A stretch of DNA of 64,000 nucleotides from Gremmenia infestans (Eukaryota; Ascomycota; Leotiomycetes; Helotiales; Hamatocanthoscyphaceae), in the NCBI GenBank assembly GCA_032629725.1, contig JAFEVB010000022.1, positions 1,736,001 through 1,800,000 on the forward strand, written 5' to 3'. The position numbers and the translations under genes were made by a program. A model generated the notes under the pieces. The model was not told where the DNA came from and did no database searches. It worked only from the letters and a program-made list of their open reading frames with translations. Each line of letters opens with the position of its first letter. Position 1 is the first letter of the stretch. Shown here piece by piece: positions 35,542 through 47,275 of the stretch.

Positions 35542-38197
35542 CTTGGCTGATAGATATGGAAGTAAAGCCAACTGTAGAGCGATTGAATGTGAGGCAAAAA
35601 AGAAAAGAAAAATAATAAAGCAGAGCAGAGCCCAGAGTCACAAAGGTGGGAGCGACCGTTGCCGCCCCGCCGTGGAGCATAATGTCTGTTTAAACATGGA
35701 AGAGTCAGTGCATGATTGGCTACACGCACCTATGGCAGGTTCCTGCATCGGCTTGCCAGAAAGAAAGCCGGGGATATGTACGGCGTAGTAACAATTGCAT
35801 TGCAGATTTGCAATAGAATGGCCGTCCCCCGACTCCGAGCTTTAGCGTCTTTGGAGACTGATAATCTGCCTGTAGAAAGGTAACTTGCCTATGTTTCTCG
35901 CCTAGAACTGACATCTTTGATACCCCCACTCGATCCTATAGCATGAAGACGTTTTATTCGACTTTTCCGCCCTTGAAGCCCGCCTAAACGGACGTGCAAA
36001 CTTGAGGCTGCTGGTTGCTGGTCGCTGGTCGCGTAAATCAAGGATCCAGTCACGAGCTCCTTACTTGCTTCACATGGAGCGACAAGAGTTGATTGCGGCT
36101 GCTTCTGCGATCTTGAAGAAGCAAAGGAAGAACGCCGCCATTGTCATCGCTCGATGCGGTAGTGCCTAAAGGACGCGCAAGACACATCATCTGTACCAAA
36201 AAGCAAAAGAGTCAGGAGCAGACTTTGCCCTTGTTTTGAGTCTGAGTTATTGCAGTAACGAGGAACATGGTGAAGATATTTCGAACAACTTGCTTGAATG
36301 AAGAGAGCAGAGTAAGAGCGTTACGGTGACCGCTTTGGCTGGCTTGCTTTATACGGTAGCCGCACGGTAGCTATGCAGAAAGTCAACACTACCAAGTACC
36401 GGTACTTCCTATTCCATATTCTCTATACACTTCCTCCATCGACATCCGGAGTGACGTAGACTCTGATACTATTGCCATAGTCGCGACTTCGAACTAATGA
36501 CAACATGTCATCGTAGGCTGCAGAGCGATGTGTAGAATTTGCAGCGCGTTGCAGACAGTACGAGGACCCAACGTATGTTTGTTGCGCTCGCAGAAGAATC
36601 AGAGTTCTTTCTCCGTGGATTTATAGTGAGAGTGCTACTTACTTTATGCTTGAGAGGCACAACACACTGCTGTACTATACCATCCAAATGAAACTTCGGA
36701 TAGAAGTAAGGATATGTAGATAATTAATCTTACCAGGCCAGGTTCCAAGCATATGTTATTGAATAGCTGTTCGATCAGTACGGATGAAGGCAGTCCTACT
36801 CAAGCAAAATATACCTCTGTATGTGAGATTTGAAACTTTGATAACAGGCAGGTTTCACACGCAGATATACACCATATACCTTGCGAGCTTAGTCACCCGT
36901 ACGGGTATGCTTCGAGCTTAAGTCATCCTGGTGATCTAGTCTGGCATGCGGAGTAAAAGAGGGGCCGTTTTACCGGGGCTCAAGTTTAAATATACTTCAG
37001 CTCTCTAGAGAAGAAGAAGAACAAGAATAATAATAATAATAATAAATCACCTCGTAGTTTCATTTCAAGTATCTTCTTATAGCCTTCAGCTGGGCAGTCT
37101 TACTCTGTAGGTATTTTTAGGGCTGTAAGAATCTTATTGCCGGTATCAAAAGTGTGTTTTTCCCGGAGAGGCTGATATTGACCACTTCTTTTGTTCCACC
37201 GCCGTGAGCGGGGAGGATCTTGTGGATTTCTAAGCCGCAACCTAATACGGATCGATTGATCCGCGCCGCCAAGATTTACTAGATCGGACAGCGGGCCAAC
37301 AATAACGGCGGTATTATCATTTCAGCTTTGAATTAATACGAAGTAAGACCTACCTATTATAACTCTTAGTGACACATTATGGCTCATCGCTCACAAGGTA
37401 GGTAGACAACTTCTGCACGGACTACGGAGTTCACGGTGGAATACTGAGAAAGTCCAAGAACTCGGGATTCCACGCACGGACATACAAGGGATATAGAGTA
37501 TCGGGCTTACTCCACCCCGCTCTCAGTATAGAAAAGCCAATCAGCTTAAGAGGTTCGAGCAGAACAAAGACTGAAGAGAAAGAAAACGTAGATTTGCATG
37601 ACAAGTAAGCAGGTAAGCTTACCCATGATAGGTCTACTATTCCGGTTGGGGCAATTTATGGGGCAAATGATGATTTAAAGGAAGAAAGCACGAAGCTGGG
37701 TTTTCGAGCTATTTCCAAGTGTCAAGGTGAAAAAGGCTCCACCGACCCTACTACCCGCCTTGCGGACCAGTGAGATTGCAAGAAAGTGACTAGGGTGTAC
37801 GGGATCGCACAGGATCTACAATCTTGTAATCTGGAACTCTATAGTATTCCACTGTACAGTACAGTAGGCACAATACAGCACCAGTAAAGGGTTAAACCCG
37901 GAAGGAGGCAGGAGGCACGAGGTAGAGGTCGGTAGCATGTGTGCCCGTGCGCTAGAGAAGTTGTTTACAAACTCTCTAGTGCATTCAAAGTAGACACAGG
38001 TAGGTGGTACCGTCATAATCTGCTCTTCCCTTCCCTTCCTTTCTCGTTGCTAAGATTCACTTTCTTTATCTGTAATAAACTTTTTCTTCTCATTTGTCCG
38101 CATCTTCAAAGACAAACAAGCACCCACTTCTTCAGCGGCTCTTGAGCCCAGGACCGCAATACTACCAACACATCTGCGACGTCACCAACCTGAAAAA
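35542..38197. promoter_or_regulatory. Long intergenic region upstream of the PDR transporter
   Basis: 2,656 bases without a convincing gene, holding the divergent promoters of the aminotransferase and the ABC transporter. GAA repeats (37008-37020) run into six AAT units (37026-37043). A pyrimidine-rich tract at 38020-38095 marks a likely transcription start zone for the transporter. An upstream ATG at 37937 opens an 18-codon ORF (37937-37993). After it no ATG occurs until the transporter start. Such long upstream regions suit inducible drug pumps. Confidence 0.5.
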
Positions 38198-41100
38198 ATG
38201 TCCGACAAGGAAACCTACCAGGAGGAAGCTCCCAGAGCACTTGAGAACTCTCCCAATGCGCCTACATCACCGTACTCAACCGCTCGAACATCGGCAGACA
38301 CAGTCGCAGACCCAGAAGTACAGAGAGAAAATGCGCGACACAACAATCCCAATGGTTTCGCGCGCACAGAATCTGGTGTCAATGTCAAGAGCGCCGAGGC
38401 CGAATTCGCAACACTGCAGAGGGAGCTGACAGGCATAAGTCAGACAAGTCGACATCTTTCGAGAACACATTCGAGACAATCGCAAGCTTCCAAGACAAAG
38501 GGCAGTGGCGATGTGGAGAAGGTAGCTACTTCAGAGTCCAACTCCGAAGGAGAGCAATTCGATCTCGAGAGCACCCTTCGAGGCAATCAGAATGCCGAGA
38601 GGGACGCTGGAATTCGGTCCAAGCATATTGGTGTCATCTGGGATGGCCTCACCGTGACTGGAGCTGGAGGGGTTACGAATTTCGTAAAGACATTTCCCGA
38701 TGCTTTTGTCAGCTTCTTCAACGTTATTGAGACCGGCATGAACATACTTGGTATTGGGAAGAAGGGGCGGGATGTCAAGATCTTGGATGATTTCCGAGGT
38801 GTTGTAACGCCTGGAGAAATGGTGTTGGTACTGGGACGGCCTGGATCTGGCTGCACAACCTTCCTCAAAGTTATCGCGAACCAGCGTTTTGGATACACGG
38901 GCGTGGACGGCGAGGTTTTATACGGTCCCTTCGATGCAAAGACTTTTGCAAAGCAGTACCGTGGTGAAGCTGTTTATAACCAAGAAGATGACGTTCATCA
39001 CCCTACTCTTACTGTGGGGCAGACTCTGGGCTTTGCACTGGATACCAAGACACCAGGAAAACGACCAGACGGCCTCTCCAAGGCAGACTTCAAAGACAAG
39101 GTCATTACTACTTTTCTTCGAATGTTCAATATTGAGCATACGAGGAACACAATCGTAGGTAACCAATTCGTCCGAGGTGTCAGTGGAGGAGAGCGAAAGC
39201 GTGTCTCCATCGCAGAGATGATGGTTACATCTGCAACACTTTGTGCTTGGGATAACTCAACTCGTGGTTTGGATGCCTCAACCGCACTAGATTACGCCAA
39301 GTCTCTCCGTGTCATGACCAACATCTACAAGACAACCACTTTCGTTTCATTGTACCAAGCCAGTGAGAACATCTACAAGCAATTCGACAAAGTCTTGGTC
39401 ATCGATGATGGACGAGAGGTTTACTTTGGCCCGGCCAAGGAAGCAAGAAGCTACTTCGAAGGTCTCGGATTCAAAGAGAAACCGCGTCAAACATCCCCCG
39501 ATTTCCTCACCGGTTGCACCGACGAGTTCGAGCGCGAGTATGCCGATGGTCGAACATCGGAGAATGCTCCTCACAGTCCTGAAACCCTCGCCAAGGCGTT
39601 CAACGACTCGAAATACGCGAAGATGCTTGACGACGAGATGGTTCAGTACCGAAAAACCCTTGCTGAGGACAAGCAGAGGCAGGAAGATTTTCAGGTTGCT
39701 GTTCATGATAGTAAGCGTAGAGGTGCCTCGAAGAAATCTGTTTACAGTATTCCTTTCTTCCTTCAGGTCTGGACTCTTATGCAGAGACAGTATTTGATCA
39801 AGTGGCAGGACAAGTTCTCGTTGGTTGTTAGTTGGATTACGAGCATTGTCATTGCCATAGTACTTGGTACTGTCTGGTTGGATCTTCCAAAAACATCAGC
39901 GGGAGCGTTTACCCGTGGCGGCCTTTTGTTCATCAGTCTGTTGTTCAACGCCTTCCAAGCTTTCGGGGAACTCGCAAGTACCATGATTGGCCGTCCCATT
40001 GTTAATAAACACAAAGCCTACACTTTCCATCGGCCTTCAGCTCTCTGGATCGCACAAATATTGGTCGACGTGGCCTTCTCCGCTATTCAGATCTTCTTCT
40101 TCTCGGTTATCGTCTACTTTATGTGCGGTTTGGTCCGTGATGCTGGCGCATTTTTTACCTTCTACCTCGTGATTGTCAGCGGCTATTTAGCCATGACGCT
40201 CTTTTTCAGAACTATCGGTTGCGTGTGCCCAGATTTCGACTACGCCATTAAATTCGCCGCTACAATCATTACCTTCTTCGTTATCACGTCTGGATATCTG
40301 ATTCAGTACCAGTCAGAGAAGGTCTGGTTGAGGTGGATCTACTGGATCAATGCTTTAGGATTGGGCTTCGCGGCACTCATGGAGAACGAATTCAGTCGAA
40401 TTGACTTGACGTGCACCAGCGAATCATTAGTTCCCTCAGGACCTGGATACAACAACATCTCCCATCAGGTTTGTACTCTACCTGGCAGTGTATCTGGAAC
40501 AAACACAGTCTCAGGATCCGCATACATTACCAAAGGATTCGATTATCCCCCAAGTGAGTTGTGGCGAAACTGGGGAATCATCTTGGTTCTGATTGTAGGC
40601 TTCCTCTTTTCCAATGCCATGTTGGGAGAATGGATCAATTTCGGTGCCGGTGGAAATACAGCCAAGGTTTTCCAAAAACCAAATAAAGAGCGCGAAGAGC
40701 TAAACGCTGCTCTTGTCGCTAGGCGGGAGGCTCGCAGGTCTTCCAAGAATGAGGCGGAGGGCTCTGAGCTTAATATTAACTCGAAGGCTATCCTTACTTG
40801 GGAAGGTTTGAAATACGATGTCCCCACTCCAGCTGGACAATTGCGTTTGCTTAATAACATCTACGGATACGTTCAGCCAGGCGAGCTTACCGCACTTATG
40901 GGAGCGAGTGGTGCAGGAAAGACCACATTGCTAGATGTGTTGGCCTCTCGGAAGAATATTGGAGTCATTTCCGGTGACGTTCTAGTCGATGGTATCAAGC
41001 CTGGAACCTCCTTCCAGCGTGGAACATCCTATGCCGAGCAACTCGACGTCCACGAGCCCACCCAAACCGTCCGTGAAGCACTTCGATTCTCAGCCGATCT

Positions 41101-42732
41101 CCGTCAACCTATTGAGGTTCCTCAATCTGAAAAATATGCCTATGTTGAAGAGGTTCTTAGTCTGCTTGAGATGGAAGATATGGCTGATGCTATTATCGGA
41201 GATCCGGAGTCGGGACTGGCTGTCGAGCAACGGAAGCGTGTCACTATCGGCGTTGAACTTGCGGCCAAGCCTGAACTTCTGCTTTTCTTGGATGAGCCTA
41301 CGTCTGGTCTTGATTCCCAATCAGCTTTCAACATCGTACGATTCTTGAAGAAGCTCGCAAATGCCGGACAAGCAATCCTTTGTACCATTCATCAACCCAA
41401 TGCTGCCTTGTTCGAGAACTTCGACCGACTGCTCTTGCTCCAGAAAGGTGGACAAACTGTTTACTTTGGAGATATTGGAAAAGATGCTGTTGTTCTGTTG
41501 GACTATCTTAGCAGACATGGAGCCCACTGCCCGCACGATGCCAACCCAGCCGAGTACATGCTTGACGCCATAGGAGCAGGACAGGCTCCCAGAGTTGGTG
41601 ATCGAGACTGGGGTGATATCTTCGCCGAGTCACCCGAATTGGCCAACATCAAGGATCGTATTTCGCAGATGAAGGCCAAAAGACTCGAGGCAGTGGGCAG
41701 CCATGCGAAAGTTGACGAAAAAGAATTCGCCACACCGCTTCTGCACCAACTAAAGACTGTCCAGAAGCGTACCAATTTGTCATTCTGGAGATCTCCCAAC
41801 TATGGTTTCACAAGACTCTTCAACCACGTTATCATTTCCATCATCACTGGCCTTGCCTACCTCCACCTAGATAACTCTCGAGCCTCCCTGCAATTTCGAG
41901 TCTTCGTCATCTTCCAAGTCACCGTCCTCCCGGCCCTAATCCTTGCCCAGGTCGAGCCCAAATACGCCATCTCTCGCATGATCTTCTACCGCGAAGCCTC
42001 ATCCAAAATGTACGGCCAATTCGCCTTTGCCTCGTCCCTTGTCGTAGCTGAAATGCCCTACTCAATCTTGTGCGCCGTCGGCTTTTTCCTGCCCCTCTAC
42101 TATATGCCTGGCTTCCAGCACGCCTCCTCCCGCGCGGGTTACCAATTTCTCATGATCCTCATCACCGAGCTGTTTTCCGTTACCCTCGGCCAAATGGTCG
42201 CTGCCATTACTCCCTCGCCCTTCATCTCGGCCCTCCTGAACCCCTTCATCATCATCACATTCGCACTCTTCTGCGGCGTCACGATCCCGAAAGCGCAAAT
42301 ACCAAAGTTCTGGCGCGCATGGCTGTACCAACTTGACCCCTTCACGCGCCTAATTGGCGGTATGGTCGTCACCGAACTCCACGAACGTCCCGTCATTTGC
42401 ACACCCAGCGAATTCAACCGCTTCTCTTCGCCACCCGATCAAAACTGCGGTGATTACATGAAGCCCTTCTTCAAAGCTAGTGGGGCCGGATATATCGCCG
42501 ATAATGCGACGAGGGCATGCGAGTATTGCGCGTATAAGATGGGCGACCAGTTTTATACGGGGCTGGATTTGAATTTTGACAATCGCTGGAGAGATATGGG
42601 GATTTTCTTGGCGTTTGTTGGGAGTAATTTGATCTTGTTGTTTTTGGGCGTAAGTCCTTCCTCGCCCTAAATTTTTTGACCAAGGCTAATTGAACATTAT
42701 AGTCGAGATACCTAAACTTTAACCGTAGATAG
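38198..42732 (+). CDS. Full-size PDR-type ABC transporter (ABCG)
   Basis: A 1,493-residue plasma-membrane drug/azole efflux-type pump with (NBD-TMD)2 topology. Exons: 38198-42649 and 42703-42732. The 53-nt intron lies just before the end, and the last exon adds only SRYLNFNRR. NBD1 has the degenerate PDR Walker A GRPGSGCTTFLK (from residue 213, Cys for Lys), VSGGERKRVS (328-337) and WDNSTRGLDAST near 351. NBD2 has a canonical Walker A GASGAGKTTLLD (from 902), a degenerate signature (AVEQRKRVTIG near 1007) and FLDEPTSGLDSQS. Two blocks of about six TM segments follow, and the last extracellular loop holds Cys pairs. The asymmetry is normal for the family. Substrate range cannot be predicted. 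An over 2.6-kb upstream region suggests complex regulation. Confidence 0.96.
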
Positions 42733-43919
42733 ATGGTGCGAAAGTTTTCTTTATATCTATAGATATCGTCGTCTGATGGATGGATGGCATTGCGAAAAGT
42801 ATAGAATGGAATGGACTGGCAGGGGAAAATGCAGTTTACTTGCGGTTATTTGACATTTCATAGCGTGCGTGCGTGCGTGGGAGGGATTGATTTGTATATT
42901 TAGAATACCTCAATAGATAGATATGATACGACACGTGGAAATACCATAATCGTTGCGTTGATTGAAAGGATGTTTTTGGTTTTTGGTTTTTTGGTTTTTG
43001 GCGCAGTGCAGTATCATAATCGCTCGTGCGGTGCGGGCAATTTCATTTCACCGGAATCTTCGGAGTGGGTTGTAGTTGTGGTTATGGTTATGGTTGCGAT
43101 GGCTGCTATCCTCGTACTCGTACTCGCCTTTCTTTTCAAGTCTGAAACTAGGTACCTATTTGCTTCATATTACCTGCTGTTATAACCATTTGAGGGTCTG
43201 CTGGGGCTTGAATTAAAGATGATTTTTTTAAGTAGTAGTATTAATTAGAGAGCTTTAATATTTATTGCTATGATGTAGATTTATGCTATGGTAAAGTGTC
43301 GGGATAGGTATTCGCATGTATAGTCACATGACACTAGTGCGGATGACTAAGCGATCTCGAGGTCAAAACCTCCACGCCTTATATTATTAGACTTAGACAC
43401 CTAGAAATGCAACCAGATACCATCGTATACGATACAGATTCCTAGACCGACCTAGTGCACTATGTATTAGCAACATAAAGAGCTAATTATAAGTAAGGGC
43501 AGGATCTATCTTTTCTACTTTATATGCTAGAAGGACTTAGTTTTAGACTTCAAATCGAAAACAAGAGTATGGCAGCTTTGTAATAGAAAGAGGGTAGACA
43601 TGGCATTAGATTGTAAAGATAGAAGAAGTATAGAGTAAGTAATTGAGTAGTTGTTATTTGGTAGCTATGCAGTAACTATTTAGCAGCCATTCAGTTGCTA
43701 TTTAGCTACTTCGAAAACCCTACACTACCAAGGATTCCTACGATATATTCAGCTAAGACAGCCTATTAAAACTTATGATACTATTTATAGTAATTCAGAC
43801 AGATATTTATTAGTAGATGTTTCCTATAGCGAGACTTGGATAGCTCGTATGATTCATAAGAGGAGCGATAAGCCGGTGTGATAAGAAGCCAACCAGAATA
43901 CTCCGCTTTTCAACATATG
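42733..43919. other. AT-rich intergenic region with simple repeats, possible decayed repeat
   Basis: GCGT occurs four times at 42863-42878. GGTTTTTT-type runs lie at 42973-43002. Around 43200-43880 the DNA is very rich in TA and TAG/TTA words, with stop codons in every frame, which is the look of a relic altered by repeat-induced point mutation. No transposase fragment is recognisable, and I found no terminal repeats. Confidence 0.4.
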
Positions 43920-45426
43920 TATATAAACGAGTGTACATCCCTTTTCAACTTGAAGTTTCTGTTAACTCTCGGTTAAACATTTTCTCGAACGAACTCTTTA
44001 AACTTCTTAGCTTGTCATACTCTTTTCTCTCTTCGTTATTGTTAGACTGACATTACCCTCGAATCTCACTTTTCTAGTTTCCGTCACATCTTGGTTGCTA
44101 AGAACCACCTCACTCGGACCACTTCACTTGGACAATTTATTAGAGTTAAAAAGCAGTATCTGCTACTCTTATCTATATATACATATAACAGCAATATATT
44201 TATCTGTCTACGTACAACATTATACAAGCACCTTTCCCGTGCTTTACTGCGTGGGGGGATCGTTTATCTATCTATCTGTGACTCGCAGTTTACAGGTGCT
44301 ATATACTCTAAACTTCTGAAGCTTGAGATATTCTAGTTGAGTTTGTGGGCTATTGAAGAGTATAGCTACTTGCAAGACTTATAAGCAATTGCGCTTGCTT
44401 CACGGTTCCGAGAGCACGATTGGCTTTACTTCCTCCTTTAGCCACACATCGACTTGACTATTTACAAGTCGACGTCCCCATTCACATTTCGAGCTCCGTT
44501 TCGTCAAGTTAACAACTTGTGAAGCTTCATCTATCTGCATAAAGATTGAAGATTCAAATACCGGGCCAAGTGTTTCCATTCACTTCTACGTTTACTCCAA
44601 CCTACTTGAACCGTCACCCTTTTCCGCTCCACTTCACTTCACCTTACCAACGAGTACCATCTATCAATTCGATTTATCATCGCATCCAAATCCCCATTGG
44701 CTCGTAGGGGACCCTGGTCGCTCCTTCTAACCTTGCCACGGTGCTAATAAGCGAAAACTTGCTTTCTTTTCCAACCACTCAAGATAGCGATCTCTTGTCA
44801 CGGCAGTTGCATTTACACCTCTTGAAATTCACGCGTCGGTGCACACTAAGTTATCTCAATTCAACTTCAAAGTCTGATACCGCTCCATCCAGCTCGCATC
44901 AAGGAAAACTTCCACTCCAACTTAAAGCGCAGAACACTTAAGGTAAGTTCCACCTTTCTTTCTCTATTTTAACCTGCCCTCCTTACCCTGTTTGCTATCT
45001 TACGAGATTCACATAAGTGTATCCGCTTAACGCAAGAGTTAACTCCTTGCTTTTTTAGTTGCAAAATCAACCTACTCGCGTTTAGAAATCGTTTCTCTTT
45101 TCCTACCGTAGGCTAAGCTCTTCTATATAAGAGGCCGCATTTCTAGGCAAGAGAGCGAAGTTCCAATTCAATTCTACTAGAGGTTCATCTTTCTGGAATC
45201 TTTTGCAGTGCTTTGCATCTTGCGCACTGGATTCACTAGGCAAGGCAAGATTCGAGTTGGTGAATTTCTCAGATTAGGTGAGGCACTTTCCTCTCTCTCC
45301 TGGTTCTTTACTATCCCCTCTTAGCTCTTCTCTTTCCTCTCTCTTGGTACTTCATTTTTTATCTTCTCGCCTGATTTGCATCAAGACTTACATCGTTCTG
45401 GAGATTCAATTGCGGAGTCGTATACC
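43920..45426 (+). promoter_or_regulatory. Probable promoter and long ATG-free 5' leader of the SRA gene
   Basis: TATATAAA at 43920-43927 is followed by 1.5 kb of pyrimidine-rich, G-poor DNA that lacks any ATG until the SRA start at 45427. In the same stretch CAT occurs 27 times, so the depletion is strand-specific. Possible leader introns are 44943-45058 (GTAAGT, TTAAC branch, TTTTTTAG) and 45278-45324 (GTGAGG to CTTAG). Seen: TATA, composition and ATG absence. Inferred: transcription start near 43950 and a scanned leader. Confidence 0.55.
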
Positions 45427-46731
45427 ATGACTATTGTCACAGTGTCTGGCTCTGGTGCTATTACACAGGATCCTATTCCCGTTGGAGAAGAAACGGAGAT
45501 GTCCATATCAGACCCTGCAAGTCCCGCGCAAGATTTTGACCTTGATGAGGCGATCATGCAGCTTGTTGGTCCTACCATTGAACGAAAAGGCGAGCCAGTC
45601 TTCGACGAAAAGTTATCGGTTGAACTCTATAAACAGATAAAATTGGTAATGATTAGATACAGGCGATATTTGAAGGGAGATTCGAATGCTCTGAACGCAA
45701 TAACGGAAGCAAAGATGGATGACTTTAGCCTGTGGTTGTATGGTGTTTATCAAAACATCAATTCCAAAACCAAGTAGGCTATGGATCCGTTTAGAAGAGT
45801 TCCGCAGAAACTAACAGATTTTAGCTCTAGGTTCTTCCACGACGTTAAGAGTGCCTTGGAAACAATGCAGAGCCCAACGATCCAGCTTCCATCTGAGTAC
45901 CAAGTGATCGCCGCGGCGTTGATGGTCAACTTCATTGCCGAGCCTGTAACAGTCAAGCCCGAGCCAGTCGCATCAGGCCCACCTAAGAAACGCCAGAAGA
46001 AAACTGGTATTAGCAGAACACCAGGCCAAGTTACGCTTGCTCCTACTCGAAAGGCCGACCCGAATCATCCGATATTTGGTGACACTGGAATCATGCGTGG
46101 GATATGGATCCGGATAAAGCAGAAGAAGACTTATTTGATTGACCCAGAGTTCAAGAAAGACTTCCGAGTTTTTGGAGATAACGAATTGGAGATTGGCAGT
46201 GTTTGGCCCCGGCAGGTAGCAGCTTGTAGGGATGGTGCTCACGGTAAGCTTTATCTGATCGACATGACTTGCGATTACACGTTACTAATGATAGTATCAG
46301 GGGCTCCACTCGCTGGCATCTCAGGTACCACTGATGACGGATGTTATTCCGTCGTGGTTTCCGGTATGTATTCGGAAATCGATAAGGATCACGGAGAGGT
46401 CATCAAATATTCTAGTCCTGGATCCCTCGAAACGAACAGCAAAGCAGATGTCACAAACGCCAACACAAGGGCGTTGCTACGCTCAATTGTAACTGGGCTA
46501 CCAATCAGGGTACTGCGAACGGCAGGAGGCCACTGGGAAGGCACACCGAGTGCGGGCATCCGCTACGATGGCTTGTATACCGCGGAAGACTCCACAGAGG
46601 TGACGAAGAGTAATGGTGGTGCATATATTCTATTTACCCTCAGGAGACGGGATGGTCAGCCTCCAATCGACCGGTCACGACCAAACCAGAAGGAGAAAAA
46701 CGAGTTTGAGTTGGTAGGAGAGGGTTTCTAA
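45427..46731 (+). CDS. SRA/YDG-domain protein (putative methylated-DNA reader)
   Basis: A 398-residue nuclear protein with a C-terminal SRA (SET and RING associated, YDG) domain, which in UHRF1 and plant SUVH proteins flips out 5-methylcytosine. Exons: 45427-45773, 45825-46243 and 46301-46731. The 51-nt intron 1 removes an in-frame TAG. Intron 2 (57 nt) is a multiple of three and stop-free. The N-terminal ~190 residues hold an unassigned helical region and a basic nuclear-signal-like PPKKRQKK. SRA motifs: HPIFGDTGIMRGIW, CRDGAHGAPLAGISGTTDDG, YSVVVSGMY, EIDKDHGE, TNANTRALLRS, GLPIRVLR, AGIRYDGLY and YILFTLRRRDGQPP. There is no RING, PHD or SET domain, so this is a stand-alone fungal SRA protein. 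Confidence 0.88.
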
Positions 46732-47275
46732 AGATGTTTTCCTTTTTTTCCTTTTTGCTTTAAGGGCCATGGAGTTTGCGCTTACCACTTGCTATGCTAT
46801 GCTATGGAGGACGTTTATTTGGCAGTTATGATTGAAGAGGATGATGGTTACATGCGACACGAATCGATGGAAGCAGCGGGCTGCAATTTGTATTGAGAGA
46901 CTGATTTGGGATTCTGCTTTTAAGAGAAATGCTTATTGAATTCATGGCTCTATAGTAAATTGGCGATCCGTGAGACACTAGAAATGCCGTCAAAGTGTAA
47001 AAAAGTGAAAATGAAACCTAAGCAAGGGAGATAATACGGGAGAATTCAAAGCGAAGGGAAAGGGGCAAGTCTAACACGTGACGCGCGTCTCCTTGGCGAT
47101 CCAAACGCGTCGCGAGATCAAAGCATATCATCGCCCAAATAAAGCCGGCCACCTGCAATGGGTCTCAATGTGTTCTGAATGGCCTCAATTCCCTCTCTAT
47201 TCAAACTACCTAGGTGAAGGGCACTTTTTACGCGCTTAATCCCCGCAAAATCGCCTCTCGACGCGTCCCAAAACA
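46732..47275 (+). promoter_or_regulatory. SRS2 promoter with MCB (ACGCGT) boxes
   Basis: ACGCGT, the MluI cell-cycle box bound by MBF, is at 47105-47110 and 47261-47266. A related ACGCGCGT is at 47081-47088, next to CACGTG (47075-47080). The second box lies only 10 bases before the SRS2 ATG and may be in the leader. The upstream half holds the SRA gene's 3' UTR. Confidence 0.55.

Noticed and set aside
43340..43385. tRNA-like GAGGTCAAAACCTC segment
   Set aside because: It makes one short hairpin only; no acceptor stem, anticodon arm or CCA-side pairing could be drawn.
45774..45824. In-frame TAG splitting the SRA ORF
   Set aside because: A 51-nt intron with a GTAGGC donor, CTAAC branch point and TTTTAG acceptor removes it and keeps frame.
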